Source: Thiobacillus denitrificans (GTDB lineage Bacteria > Pseudomonadota > Gammaproteobacteria > Burkholderiales > Thiobacillaceae). From it: a stretch of DNA of 64,000 bases. This document shows positions 25,493 through 34,753 of the stretch, in pieces (within the stretch, counting starts at the first letter, position 1; every line of letters begins with the position of its first letter). Made by a program: the position numbers and the translations under genes. The notes below the pieces were generated by a model, which had not been told where the DNA came from, ran no database searches, and saw only the letters and a list, made by a program, of their open reading frames with translations. The stretch is taken from contig DHHQ01000019.1 of NCBI GenBank assembly GCA_002403375.1, positions 14,613-78,612 on the forward strand, written 5' to 3'.

Positions 25493-26613
25493 ATCTCCTC
25501 CACCGCGAAGATGCGCCTGTGCTCGCGCATGGCGTAGCGGTCGGTCATGCCGGCGACGTAGTCGGCCACCGCGCGCGCGCCTTCCAGCGACTCGCGCGCC
25601 TGGTGCTCGGGCGGCAGCAGCCGTGCGTCGCCGGTGAACGCGGTATAGAGGTCGGTGATGATGCGCCCGGCCTTCGCGCTCATGCGCGCCACCTTGTAGT
25701 GGCGATAGAGATGATGCAGCAGGAAGCGCTTGAGCTCGCGGTGCTCGTCGAGCAGCGCCGGGCTGAACGCCACCAGCGGCGGCGCCCTGCGCACCTCATC
25801 GAGCGTCTCGACGCCGCTGTTGACGATGTTGTTGCGGGTGGTGCCGACCAGGTCGAGGATCAGTGTATTGATGATGCGGCGCACCGTCTCGGTCACCACC
25901 CGGCGCCCGGTCAGCGTCGGGTGCTTCGCGCGCACCTCGGCGAGGTGGCGCGCGAACAGCTGTACCTCGCTCAATTGTTCCAGCGTGATGAGCCCCGAGC
26001 GCAGACCGTCGTCGACGTCGTGGTTGTTGTAGGCGATCTCGTCGGCGAGGTTCGCCACCTGGGCCTCGAGCGACGGCTGCTGCTTGTTCAGGAAGCGCTC
26101 GCCGACCGCGCCGAGCTTCTCGGCGTTGGCGAGCGAGCAGTGCTTGAGGATGCCCTCGCGCGTCTCGAAGCTGAGGTTGAGGCCGTCGAACTCGGCGTAG
26201 CGCTCCTCCAGGTGGTCGACCACGCGCAGCGACTGCAGGTTGTGTTCGAAGCCGCCGTGCTCGCGCATGCAGGCGTTCAACGCGTCCTGCCCGGCGTGGC
26301 CGAAGGGCGTGTGGCCGAGGTCGTGCGCCAGCGCCACCGCCTCGACCAGGTCCTCGTTGAGATGCAGCAGGCGCGCGATGGTGCGGGCGATCTGCGCGAC
26401 CTCGATGCTGTGCGTGAGCCGGGTGCGGAACAGGTCACCCTCGTGGTTGACGAACACCTGGGTCTTGTATTCCAGCCGGCGGAACGCGGTGGAGTGGATG
26501 ATGCGGTCGCGGTCGCGCTGGAACTCGGAGCGCGGCGCAGCGGGCGGCTCGGCGTGCAGGCGCCCGCGGGACTGACTGGAATGCGCGGCGTACGAGGCGA
26601 ACGACGGTTCCAT
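25483..26613 (-). CDS. dgt: dGTPase-like HD-domain deoxynucleoside triphosphate triphosphohydrolase
   Basis: Hydrolyses dNTPs to nucleosides and triphosphate. The 376-residue protein has the HD-domain metal ligands in RLTHSIEVAQ, ALAHDLGHTPFGHAG and EIAYNNHDVDDGLRSG, with the N-terminal RDRIIHSTAFRRLEYKTQVF of the dgt family. AAGGGGA precedes the ATG. It starts 10 nt after aroB, the usual aroB-dgt pairing of betaproteobacteria. Confidence 0.95.
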   Translation of the reverse strand: MEPSFASYAAHSSQSRGRLHAEPPAAPRSEFQRDRDRIIHSTAFRRLEYKTQVFVNHEGDLFRTRLTHSIEVAQIARTIARLLHLNEDLVEAVALAHDLGHTPFGHAGQDALNACMREHGGFEHNLQSLRVVDHLEERYAEFDGLNLSFETREGILKHCSLANAEKLGAVGERFLNKQQPSLEAQVANLADEIAYNNHDVDDGLRSGLITLEQLSEVQLFARHLAEVRAKHPTLTGRRVVTETVRRIINTLILDLVGTTRNNIVNSGVETLDEVRRAPPLVAFSPALLDEHRELKRFLLHHLYRHYKVARMSAKAGRIITDLYTAFTGDARLLPPEHQARESLEGARAVADYVAGMTDRYAMREHRRIFAVEEIYG

Positions 26614-26623
26614 CAGATCCCCT

Positions 26624-27703
26624 TCATTGCGGTTGGGTCAGCACATCGGTCAGGACGCCGGCCGGCACGTCCGCGGTGATCACCGCCTCGCCGAGCTTCT
26701 TCAGCAGCACGAAGCGCAGCTTGCCGCCCTCGACCTTCTTGTCGTGGCCCATGTAGTCGAGCCAGGTTTCGACGCCGAGGTCGGGCGCGACGTCAGGCAG
26801 CCCGGCGGCGCGGATCAGCGCGCGGGTGCGGGCGACGTCGCCCTCGGACAGCCAGCCGAGCCGCTGAGAGGTCTGCGCCGCCAGCACCATCCCCGCCGCG
26901 ACCGCCTCGCCGTGCAGCCAGTTGCCGTAGCCCATCCCGGTCTCGATCGCGTGGCCGAAGGTATGGCCGAGGTTGAGGATCGCGCGGATGCCGCCCTCGC
27001 GCTCGTCCTGCCCAACCACCTGCGCCTTGATCTCGCACGAACGGTAGATCGCGTGGGTGATCGCCGCCGGGTCGAGCGCACGCAGCTTGGGCATGTTGGC
27101 TTCCAGCCAGGCGAGGAAGTCGGCATCCCAGATCAGCCCGTACTTGATCACCTCGGCGAGCCCCGCCGACAGTTCGCGCGCCGGCAGCGTCTTCAGCGTG
27201 TCGGTGTCGGCGAGCACGAGCTTGGGCTGGTAGAACGCGCCAATCATGTTCTTGCCGAGCGGATGGTTGATCCCGGTCTTGCCGCCGACCGACGAATCGA
27301 CCTGCGATAGCAGCGTCGTCGGGATCTGGATGAAAGGCATGCCGCGCTGGTAGCACGCCGCGGCGAAGCCCGTCATGTCGCCGATCACCCCGCCGCCCAG
27401 GGCGATCAGCGTGGTCTTGCGCTCGGCGCGCTGGGTCAAGAGCGCGTCGAAGATCAGGTTCAGCGTTTCCCAGTTCTTGTAGGCCTCGCCGTCGGGCAGC
27501 ACCACCGAAGTCGCCGCGACGCCGGCAGCGGCCAGCGTCGATGTCAGACGTTCGAGATACAACGGTGCTATGGTGGTGTTCGTGACCACCACGGCGCGCT
27601 TCTGCGCCAGGTGGGGCAGGATCAGGCCGGCCTGGTCGAGCAGACCGGCACCGATGTGGATGGGGTAGGAGCGGTCGCCGAGGTCGACGGTGAGGGTTTG
27701 CAT
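26624..27703 (-). CDS. aroB: 3-dehydroquinate synthase
   Basis: Second step of the shikimate pathway, NAD- and metal-dependent. The 359-residue protein has GGGVIGDMTGFAAACYQRG, PTTLLSQVDSSVGGKTGINH and NLGHTFGHAIE, all canonical. The ATG at 27703 (MQTLTVDLGDRSYPI) is chosen over 27727. aroK, its normal upstream neighbour, is absent and the surface-polysaccharide locus begins instead, suggesting a rearrangement boundary. Confidence 0.97.
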   Translation of the reverse strand: MQTLTVDLGDRSYPIHIGAGLLDQAGLILPHLAQKRAVVVTNTTIAPLYLERLTSTLAAAGVAATSVVLPDGEAYKNWETLNLIFDALLTQRAERKTTLIALGGGVIGDMTGFAAACYQRGMPFIQIPTTLLSQVDSSVGGKTGINHPLGKNMIGAFYQPKLVLADTDTLKTLPARELSAGLAEVIKYGLIWDADFLAWLEANMPKLRALDPAAITHAIYRSCEIKAQVVGQDEREGGIRAILNLGHTFGHAIETGMGYGNWLHGEAVAAGMVLAAQTSQRLGWLSEGDVARTRALIRAAGLPDVAPDLGVETWLDYMGHDKKVEGGKLRFVLLKKLGEAVITADVPAGVLTDVLTQPQ

Positions 27704-27978
27704 GGAGCGGTCACGTTCGAAACACACGAGCCATTGTAACCAAAGCGGATCGCCCGCCTAATGGCGGCCTGCCCGCCATGGCGCTTGCCGACAGACGCCA
27801 GGTCTACAATTGCCGACATGCAACGCTTGATCGCACGCCCCCTCCCGCGAACCGCCCCGCGCCGAAGGCCGAAGCGCCACGTCAGCCGCTCCCTGTCATC
27901 GGGCGGTGCGCAGCCTGCGGCACACGGTTGTATTGTCGCCGCGGTTGAGCGACTTTCAACACGCAGGCAGTCCCGCGC
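27704..27978. other. Intergenic region between aroB and the polysaccharide locus
   Basis: This 275-nt divergent region has TACAAT -10-like hexamers on both strands: 27733-27738 on the - strand (for aroB) and 27805-27810 on the + strand (for the flippase operon). A 9-bp direct repeat TTGCCGACA (27785-27793 and 27810-27818) brackets the + strand hexamer. No good -35 box was found at standard spacing. A 54-codon + frame from 27819 ends in an ATGA overlap with the flippase gene, but its Arg/Pro-rich composition does not look like a protein. Confidence 0.4.
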
Positions 27979-29445
27979 ATGAGCCTGGGCCAGCGCATCC
28001 ACCAGGGGGTCGCCTGGCTTGCCCTCGGCAACTCCGGCAGCCAGGTGCTGCAATTTCTCTTCGGCATCGTGCTCGCGCGGCTGCTCGCGCCGGAGGATTT
28101 CGGCATGCTCGTCACCATCCAGGTCTTCACCGGGATGGCGGGCTTCATCGCGGGCGGGGGTATGGGCCAGGCGCTGATCCGCGCAAAGACGGCTGCCCCG
28201 GAGGACTACGCCATCGTCTTCACCCTGCAGCTCGCAATCGGCTGCCTGATCTATGCCGCGTTCTTTCTCGCCGCCCCGTGGTTCGCCCACTGGTACGCCA
28301 CGCCGCTCTACGCCGACCTGCTGCGCGTGTCGGCCCTCTCGTTCATCTTCCGCCCCTTCGTCAACCTGCCCGCCAGCATCCTGCACCGGGAGATGCGCTA
28401 CAAGGCGCAGACGGGCGTCCGCATCGCCTCGCTGATCGTCACCAGCACGGTCAGCATCGGTCTGGCCTGGGCCGGCCATGGAGTCTGGAGCCTCATTCTC
28501 GGCGGCATCGCCGGCGCCGTCGCCAGCATGGCACTGCTCATCCCGCTAGCGAAGTGGCGGCCGCGCCTGTCGCTCGATCTCCGCCGCGGGCGCGACATCG
28601 CACGCTACGGCATGCTGGTGTCGGTGACCGACATCCTCGTGTACCTCCGCCACCACGTCGCCGTCTTCATCCTTTCGCGCGTCCTCGGGCCTGCCAGCGT
28701 CGGCCTCTACAACAAGGGCGAAAGCCTGTCGCGCATGCCGCACGCCTTCATCACCGGCTCGGTCTATCAGGTGCTGTTCAGGGCCATGGCGGTCGAGCAG
28801 GATAATCTGGACAAGTGCCGCTATCTCTTTTATCGCAGCATCGCGCTGGTCGCGGTCTACGCGACGCCGTTCTACGTCGGATTCCTGTGGCTGGCCGAGC
28901 CGCTGGTCCGCGGGGTCTACGGCGAGAAATGGGTTGAAGCCGCGGCGCCGCTCGCCATCCTGGCGCTGGCGTGGCCCTTCTGGCTGCTGAACAAGCTTTC
29001 CGGCGCCGTGCTCGCGGCCCTGAACTGGGTGGGCCGCGAGGCCTTGGTGCAGGCCGCAACCCTCGTCATCACGGTTCTCGCCGTGCTGATCGGTCTGTCG
29101 CACGGGATCGAGGGGGTCGCCTGGGCGGTGGTGGCCGCTGCCGCCTACAGCGCCATCCACATCCACTGGCTCGCCATCCGGCGCCTGCGCGCGCGGTGGA
29201 GCGGATATGCCCGTGCCCTGGTCCCCGCCGTCGTGCTGAACGCGATTCTCGCCGTCGTCCTGTTCGCGCTCGAGCAGGCCCTGCCTGCGGGCGTCCGCAG
29301 CCACAACCTGGCCTACGTTGGCATCATGGCGGCGGGCGGCGGGCTGGCCTACGCGCTGTGCTTCCTCTATCTGCCGATAGACGCGTTGCAGACCGAGCAG
29401 CGCCGCTGGAAAACAAAACTGCACATGGCACCGAGTTCCGTTTGA
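27979..29445 (+). CDS. Polysaccharide flippase (Wzx/MOP superfamily)
   Basis: Membrane exporter that flips lipid-linked saccharide units across the inner membrane. The 488-residue protein has about 12-14 hydrophobic segments and the typical start GVAWLALGNSGSQVLQFLFGIVLARLLAPEDFGML, where the RLL.PEDFG motif marks the PST family. It is the first gene of a 13.6-kb + strand block of polysaccharide genes. Its stop overlaps the next start by one base (TGATG). Confidence 0.93.
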   Translation: MSLGQRIHQGVAWLALGNSGSQVLQFLFGIVLARLLAPEDFGMLVTIQVFTGMAGFIAGGGMGQALIRAKTAAPEDYAIVFTLQLAIGCLIYAAFFLAAPWFAHWYATPLYADLLRVSALSFIFRPFVNLPASILHREMRYKAQTGVRIASLIVTSTVSIGLAWAGHGVWSLILGGIAGAVASMALLIPLAKWRPRLSLDLRRGRDIARYGMLVSVTDILVYLRHHVAVFILSRVLGPASVGLYNKGESLSRMPHAFITGSVYQVLFRAMAVEQDNLDKCRYLFYRSIALVAVYATPFYVGFLWLAEPLVRGVYGEKWVEAAAPLAILALAWPFWLLNKLSGAVLAALNWVGREALVQAATLVITVLAVLIGLSHGIEGVAWAVVAAAAYSAIHIHWLAIRRLRARWSGYARALVPAVVLNAILAVVLFALEQALPAGVRSHNLAYVGIMAAGGGLAYALCFLYLPIDALQTEQRRWKTKLHMAPSSV

Positions 29446-30251
29446 TGATGAACGATTCCCGACCCGTCTTCGTCCTGTCCTCGTCCTGGCGCTCCGGCAG
29501 CACGCTACTGCAGCGTTTCATCACCGCTACGGGCGAGGTGCTGGTGTGGGGCGAGACCGGCGGCGCGCTCAATGCCCTCGCCGATGCGCTGGCAGGCTGG
29601 GAGCAGATCACCGCCGACAGCACGCGCCGGTTCCCTGGCGGCATCGGCGGCAAGGGCGAGGCGGCCTACAACAAGCTCGTCGCGGCCCCCAGGGCCGAAC
29701 ACGCCGGTCTGTGGATCGCCAATCTCTCCCCCCCCTATTCGGACATCGCCGCCGAGCTTCGCGCGATGTTCGACACGCTTTACGGCCAGCGCGCGCGGTC
29801 CCTGGGCTACCCGCGCTACGGCATCAAGGAAACGCGTTGCGACCTCGCCACCGCCCGGCAACTGCACGGCCTGTTTCCGGATGCCCGTTTCATCTTCCTG
29901 GTGCGCGATCCGTTCGACGTGATGCTGTCCCTCAAGCGGCGCAACTGGATGGGGCGCGAGCCGGGGCACGCCACGTTGAAATACTATGCCGACCACTGGC
30001 GCGTGCGCTCCTTGCAGTTCCGCCAGGCGGATTTCGGACTGGCCGTGCGCTACGAGGACTTCATCGCGGACGCGGCCCTGCAGGACCGCATCCTCGACTA
30101 TCTCGGAATCGCCGCGCGCCCGCCAGCCGATTTCACGCGCACCAGTCAGGTCGACTGGCGGGCCGCCAACCAGTCCCGACTCGACGCGTGGGAACGTGCC
30201 CGCCTGCGCTACTGGCTGTCCGACGAAATGAAGCAATGGGGCTACACATGA
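29445..30251 (+). CDS. Sulfotransferase-like protein 1
   Basis: A 268-residue soluble protein with a PAPS 5'-phosphosulfate loop SSSWRSGSTLLQRF near the N-terminus and a 3'-phosphate-binding stretch FIFLVRDPFDVMLSLKRR in the middle, the two hallmarks of the Sulfotransfer_3 group. It probably transfers sulfate from PAPS to a sugar. It sits between the flippase and a deacetylase with one- to four-base overlaps. The acceptor is unknown. Confidence 0.85.
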   Translation: MMNDSRPVFVLSSSWRSGSTLLQRFITATGEVLVWGETGGALNALADALAGWEQITADSTRRFPGGIGGKGEAAYNKLVAAPRAEHAGLWIANLSPPYSDIAAELRAMFDTLYGQRARSLGYPRYGIKETRCDLATARQLHGLFPDARFIFLVRDPFDVMLSLKRRNWMGREPGHATLKYYADHWRVRSLQFRQADFGLAVRYEDFIADAALQDRILDYLGIAARPPADFTRTSQVDWRAANQSRLDAWERARLRYWLSDEMKQWGYT

Positions 30252-31042
30252 TCGACCCCGTTTCGCGCCACCTGCATCGCAACGCCGGTGGGCATGGGCC
30301 GCTCATGCTCATGTACCACGCCGTCCTGTCCGGCAGCGCGCGGCCGACCTGGCCGTGGGCCGTCTCGATGCGGCAGTTCCGCGCGCAGCTCGATTTCCTG
30401 GCCGCCGAGGGCTACGCCACGCCGACCATGGGCGAACTGGCCGCGGCGCCTGCAGGGGCGTGGCCCGGCCGCACCGCCGTCATCACCTTCGACGACGGAT
30501 ATGTCGACAACCTCGCCGCCTTCGAGGAACTCAAGAAGCGCGGCATGCGCGCCAGCTGGTTCATCGTGACGGGTTCGATCGGCAGCGCGCCGGCGTGGCC
30601 CGCCGACGGCCGCCCACCGGGTCGGCTGCTGAACGCGGACGAACTGCGCGCGATGCAGGCGAGCGGCATGGAGATCGGCTCGCACACGGTCAGCCATGTT
30701 CGCCTCCCCAGCGTCGACGATGCGCGGCTGATGCAGGAGCTGGCCGATTCCAGGGCCGCGCTGGAAGACCTTCTCGGCAGCGCCGTCGGCAGCTTCGCCT
30801 ACCCCTACGGCGCATGGGATGCGCGCTGTACCGAGGCGGTGCGCGCGGCTGGCTACGCCGCGGCCTGCACCACCCGCACCGGCTGGGCGCTGCGCGACGG
30901 CAGCCCATTCCAGCTGCGCCGGCTCACCGTGTTCAACGCCGACACCCGGGGGAGCTTCGCGCGCAAGCTCTACTTCGGGAGCCACGACGTGCGCTGGCGC
31001 GACCTCGCCGGCTACGCCCTGCGGAGGCTGCGACATGCCTGA
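30248..31042 (+). CDS. Polysaccharide deacetylase (NodB/CE4 family)
   Basis: Metal-dependent removal of N- or O-acetyl groups from a glycan. The 264-residue protein has motif 1 VITFDDGY, motif 2 GSHTVSH and motif 3 FAYPYGAWD of the NodB homology domain. LMYHAV at the N-terminus is also typical. No signal peptide is seen, so it may act on cytoplasmic intermediates. The ATG at 30248 overlaps the sulfotransferase stop (ATGA). Confidence 0.92.
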   Translation: MIDPVSRHLHRNAGGHGPLMLMYHAVLSGSARPTWPWAVSMRQFRAQLDFLAAEGYATPTMGELAAAPAGAWPGRTAVITFDDGYVDNLAAFEELKKRGMRASWFIVTGSIGSAPAWPADGRPPGRLLNADELRAMQASGMEIGSHTVSHVRLPSVDDARLMQELADSRAALEDLLGSAVGSFAYPYGAWDARCTEAVRAAGYAAACTTRTGWALRDGSPFQLRRLTVFNADTRGSFARKLYFGSHDVRWRDLAGYALRRLRHA

Positions 31043-31979
31043 GCCGGTGCCCCCCGTCGTCTCCATCGTCATGCCCTGCTACAACGCGGCCGCGCACCTG
31101 CCGCAAAGCGTCGGCAGCGTACAGGCGCAGACATTGGCCGACTGGGAGTTGATCGCCGTCGATGATGGATCCAGCGACGGAACGCTGGCCTGGCTGCAGG
31201 CGCAGACCGACGCGCGCATCCACGTCTACGCGCAGCCCAACCGAGGCGTCAGCGCAGCACGAAATGCCGGCCTCGCCGGCGCGCGCGGGCACTATCTGGC
31301 CTTTCTCGACGCGGATGACACCTGGGCCCCCGGCTTTCTGCAAAAAATGCTGGCGGCTCTCGATGCGCGCCCCGATGCGGTCCTGGCCTACTGCGGCTGG
31401 CAGAGGACCGGGCTGGCGGACGACCGCGCCCAGCCGTTCGTCCCGCCCGATTACGAGAACGCCGACAAGGCCGAAGTGCTGTTCTCCGGGTGCCGCTGGC
31501 CGATCCACGCCGCGATGGCGAAGCGCAAGGTGGTGCTGGCAGCCGGCGGCTTCGATGCGACGCTGACGAACGCCGAGGACTATGCGCTATGGCTGCGAGT
31601 CGCGACCACCGCGCCCATCGTACGGGTCCCGGAGGTGCTGGCGTTCTACCACTTCCACGGCGGCGCGCAGGCTTCGTCGAACCGGGGGCGGGCGGCACTG
31701 CACCACCTGCAGGCGCAGCAACGCTATCTGGCCGAGCACCCGGATTTCGTGGCGGAGCTGGGCAGCAGGAAGGCACGCCGGCTGATGCTGGGCGAGCTGC
31801 TGGACCGCGGCTATGCGTGCTACTGGCAGGACGACCTGGCCGCGGCGCGGCAGATCTTCCGTGTCGTGATGAAACACGGCCATGGCACCCTCGCCGACTG
31901 GCGTCGCATGCTGCCGGCGTGGTTGCCCGAGTCCTGGCACAGACGGCTGCTCGGCCTGCGCAGGCAGTCGCGGACATGA
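31035..31979 (+). CDS. Family 2 glycosyltransferase
   Basis: GT-A fold glycosyltransferase adding a sugar from a nucleotide donor. The 314-residue protein has SIVMPCYNAAAHLPQSV, AVDDGSSDGT, GVSAARNAGLAGARG and the metal-binding LDADDTW, with EDYALW later as the likely catalytic region. It overlaps the deacetylase end by eight bases. The C-terminal 100 residues are helical and not conserved. Confidence 0.92.
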   Translation: MPEPVPPVVSIVMPCYNAAAHLPQSVGSVQAQTLADWELIAVDDGSSDGTLAWLQAQTDARIHVYAQPNRGVSAARNAGLAGARGHYLAFLDADDTWAPGFLQKMLAALDARPDAVLAYCGWQRTGLADDRAQPFVPPDYENADKAEVLFSGCRWPIHAAMAKRKVVLAAGGFDATLTNAEDYALWLRVATTAPIVRVPEVLAFYHFHGGAQASSNRGRAALHHLQAQQRYLAEHPDFVAELGSRKARRLMLGELLDRGYACYWQDDLAAARQIFRVVMKHGHGTLADWRRMLPAWLPESWHRRLLGLRRQSRT

Positions 31980-32034
31980 ACTATCATGAAGCGGAGCCTC
32001 ATCGTGGGTGGGAGGCCAACGGGAGACAATTAGA

Positions 32035-32862
32035 ATGCTGACGCGTTTCATCCAGTCGAGCCGCATACCCCGGCACCTCAAGGTCGCCTTGCTGGCGTCC
32101 GCCTATCCGCTCTTTCCCGCAGACAAGCGCAAGGGCGTCTTCATGTGGCATCACGGACGCTGCGGCAGCACCGTCCTCGGCCGGATCCTCAATCAGCATC
32201 CTGCCATCCGCTGGCGCGGCGAAATATACGAACGCTACGCAGAGGCCGGGATTCCGCGGCCGAACTTCCGCGACGACCTCCGCTACGCCCAGATCGAGTG
32301 CGGCCGCAAGCTCCCGGGCTTCGAGCTCAAGGGTCTGCCGAGCCAGCACCTGCCGACACTCGGCGTCACGCTGCACCAGTTCGTCGAGACCGTCCGCGAG
32401 CAGGGCTTCTCCCACTGCGTCTTTCTCGATCGCCGCAATACCCTGCGCAAGCTGATCTCGGTGCAGATCGTCGACCAGGGCCTGCGCAAGAGCTACCACA
32501 TGTCGGATCAGGAAAAAGGGCTGACAGGGCGCCTCAGGATCGACCCGGAGCGCGTCCGCATTCAGGGCAAGTACGCACCGCTGCTGGACATGATCAGGCA
32601 CATCGACGAGGAAACCGAAAAGGCCCGCAACCTCGTTCGCGAATACTACGACTTCCTGCCGCTCTACTACGAGGACCATATCGAAGCCGATCCGCTGGTC
32701 GCCTATCGCGAGATCCTCGCGCACCTGGGCCTTCCCGCGCACGACGCGGACGTGCCCCTGAAGCGCATCAACGTCAAGACGCTGCAAGAGCTGGTCGAGA
32801 ACCACCATGAGGTCGAGGATCTGCTTGCGGGGACGAAATACGAATGGATGCTGACGCACTGA
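32035..32862 (+). CDS. Sulfotransferase-like protein 2
   Basis: A 275-residue protein with the loop FMWHHGRCGSTVLGRILNQHPAI, a PAPS-binding P-loop variant, and HCVFLDRRNTLRKLISVQ in the position of the 3'-phosphate site. The ATG at 32035 (MLTRFIQSSRIPRHL) has GGGAG upstream. The earlier in-frame start at 32008 is less likely. Differences in the loops from protein 1 suggest another acceptor. Confidence 0.8.
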   Translation: MLTRFIQSSRIPRHLKVALLASAYPLFPADKRKGVFMWHHGRCGSTVLGRILNQHPAIRWRGEIYERYAEAGIPRPNFRDDLRYAQIECGRKLPGFELKGLPSQHLPTLGVTLHQFVETVREQGFSHCVFLDRRNTLRKLISVQIVDQGLRKSYHMSDQEKGLTGRLRIDPERVRIQGKYAPLLDMIRHIDEETEKARNLVREYYDFLPLYYEDHIEADPLVAYREILAHLGLPAHDADVPLKRINVKTLQELVENHHEVEDLLAGTKYEWMLTH

Positions 32863-32914
32863 ATCGCCGGGGCTCGACCCACCCGACGCCGTTCGAACCT
32901 ACCGTGCCCTGAGC

Positions 32915-34753
32915 ATGCAGACCATCCCCGGCATCCACATCGCGACCGGCAGCTTTCACCAGGCGCGGCGCGCAGACGCCCACGACGTCGCGCCGAACCG
33001 CCACGCCGCGGGGGCCCGCCTCGGCGACTGGCTGTCGGCGGCAGTCGACTCGCGCGACACGGGGGCACATACCCATGCGACACACGAAGCCGGAGTGACC
33101 GTCCTGTTCGAGGGTCAGCTTACCGCCGTCGCAGGCCATCCCCGCCCGCCCGCCGCCCCCGCCGCCGCGGTTCTGGCGTGCTATCTGGAATCTGGGCTGG
33201 ACTGTCTCCGTGCGCTGCGCGGCTCGTACACGGGGCTGATCCTCGATGCCCGCAGCAACGAGGTGCACCTGTTCAACGACCGCCGCGCCAGCCGTCCCCT
33301 GTTCTGGCGCGAGGGCGCCGATCGCGCCCTGCTCGTCGGCCCGGAAGTCTTCCACCTCGCGGCCGCCGAGCCACCGCTGCGGGACATCGACCCGGTCGCT
33401 GTATGCGAGTTCGTGATTTTCGCGAGTTACTACAACGACCGAACCCTCTTCCCCCGCATCCGGAAACTGCCCCCGGGCGCGGTGATGAGCCTGCGCCCGG
33501 GCACCGTCTTGCTGCGACGCTACTGGGAAATCCGCATCGACGAGGACAAGCCGCCGATCGACGAGGACGCTTGCACCGAGGAAGCGCTCGCCCTGTTCGA
33601 CCGGTCCCTGCGCAGGCAGCTGACGGGCCGTTCGCGGCCGTTCCTGTTCCTGAGCGGCGGCATCGACTCGCGCGTGATCCTCGGCGGCCTGCGCGCCGCT
33701 GGCTTTACCCTTCCCGCCGTGACCTACGGCACGCCGGACGGTGATGACGCACCGATCGCCCGGCGGCTCGCCGCCCACTGCGGACTGCCCTTCTCCTTCC
33801 ATCCCATTTCCACCGACGACCCGCAGCGTCACTTCGCCGACGCCGCGCGCCGCTCGGACTGCCGTGCCGAGACCGTCGACACGCCGACCCACGGCCCGTT
33901 GCTCGACCGGCTCGCAGGCGCGTTCGGGGTGTTCGTCCAGGGCGACAAGAGTTTTCATGGAAAGGATGTCACGACGGCGACGCAGGCGCCGGCGGCGGCG
34001 GGCATGTTCTCGCTCGCCGCCGCCCCGCGGCTCGCCGACATGCTCGACCCGGCGACACGGCGCCACGCGCAGGCGGAGATCCGCCAGACGCTGAGCGGGG
34101 TCGTGGCCGCCGGCGCGGCCCTCGATCCACGGGACCTGAAGGACAAGATCTATTACGAGCAGCGGCTCGCGAACCGCCAGAATGCATTTGCCGCGATGAA
34201 CCTGCGCCAGTTCGAGCAGGCACGTCCGTGGCTCGACGAAGACCTGGTCGACTTCCTGTTCGCGGTTCCCGGGAGCCTGCGCCTGGACAAGCACATCAAC
34301 CGCAAGATGCTCGAGAGGGCCCACCCGGACCTGGCCGCCCTCCCGTACGCCAGCCACGACTCGATCCCGCAGGCGCACGCCTACCGCAGGGACATCCCGG
34401 CGAACCGCATGCTCGCCGAATTCATCCGCAACCAGTTCCACGAGGGGTTCGATGACCGCCTGGCGGCCCTGTTCCGCCCTGGCGCGCTCGGCGCACTGGC
34501 CGACAGCCTAGCGTCCGGCACGCCGTATCCCCGGCCGTGGGCCCGGTGGTGGCATCGCCTCCCCGGCGCCTGGAAAATCTCCGCCAGCCGCTATCGCACC
34601 GACCGCCTGCATCCGGTCAAGATCATGCTGAGGCTGATGCAGCTCAATCTCTACCTGGAGGCCCTTGCCACAGCCCAATGCCCGTCATTGGCCCGCACCG
34701 ATCAAAGCCATGTCCAAGCTCACCTTCGCTTTCTGCACCTACAACCGAGCTGA
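32915..34753 (+). CDS. Degenerate asparagine synthase-like protein
   Basis: A 612-residue homologue of glutamine-dependent asparagine synthetase. The ATP-pyrophosphatase loop LFLSGGIDSR is present at 247-252. The N-terminal amidohydrolase domain keeps its fold signals (AGVTVLFEGQL, LRGSYTGLIL, NDRRASRPLFW) but has no cysteine at position 2 (MQTIPGI), and the GDGGDE motif is replaced by FVQGDKSFHG. Glutamine hydrolysis is therefore unlikely. It may adenylate and modify a carboxyl group with another nitrogen donor, or be a non-catalytic homologue. Its end overlaps the next gene by 44 nt. Confidence 0.8.
   Translation: MQTIPGIHIATGSFHQARRADAHDVAPNRHAAGARLGDWLSAAVDSRDTGAHTHATHEAGVTVLFEGQLTAVAGHPRPPAAPAAAVLACYLESGLDCLRALRGSYTGLILDARSNEVHLFNDRRASRPLFWREGADRALLVGPEVFHLAAAEPPLRDIDPVAVCEFVIFASYYNDRTLFPRIRKLPPGAVMSLRPGTVLLRRYWEIRIDEDKPPIDEDACTEEALALFDRSLRRQLTGRSRPFLFLSGGIDSRVILGGLRAAGFTLPAVTYGTPDGDDAPIARRLAAHCGLPFSFHPISTDDPQRHFADAARRSDCRAETVDTPTHGPLLDRLAGAFGVFVQGDKSFHGKDVTTATQAPAAAGMFSLAAAPRLADMLDPATRRHAQAEIRQTLSGVVAAGAALDPRDLKDKIYYEQRLANRQNAFAAMNLRQFEQARPWLDEDLVDFLFAVPGSLRLDKHINRKMLERAHPDLAALPYASHDSIPQAHAYRRDIPANRMLAEFIRNQFHEGFDDRLAALFRPGALGALADSLASGTPYPRPWARWWHRLPGAWKISASRYRTDRLHPVKIMLRLMQLNLYLEALATAQCPSLARTDQSHVQAHLRFLHLQPS

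Noticed and set aside
27819..27982. 54-codon frame just before the flippase gene, ending in an ATGA overlap
   Set aside because: The Arg/Pro/Ala-rich sequence has no hydrophobic or conserved feature and no ribosome-binding site; the overlap alone is weak evidence. A leader peptide remains possible.
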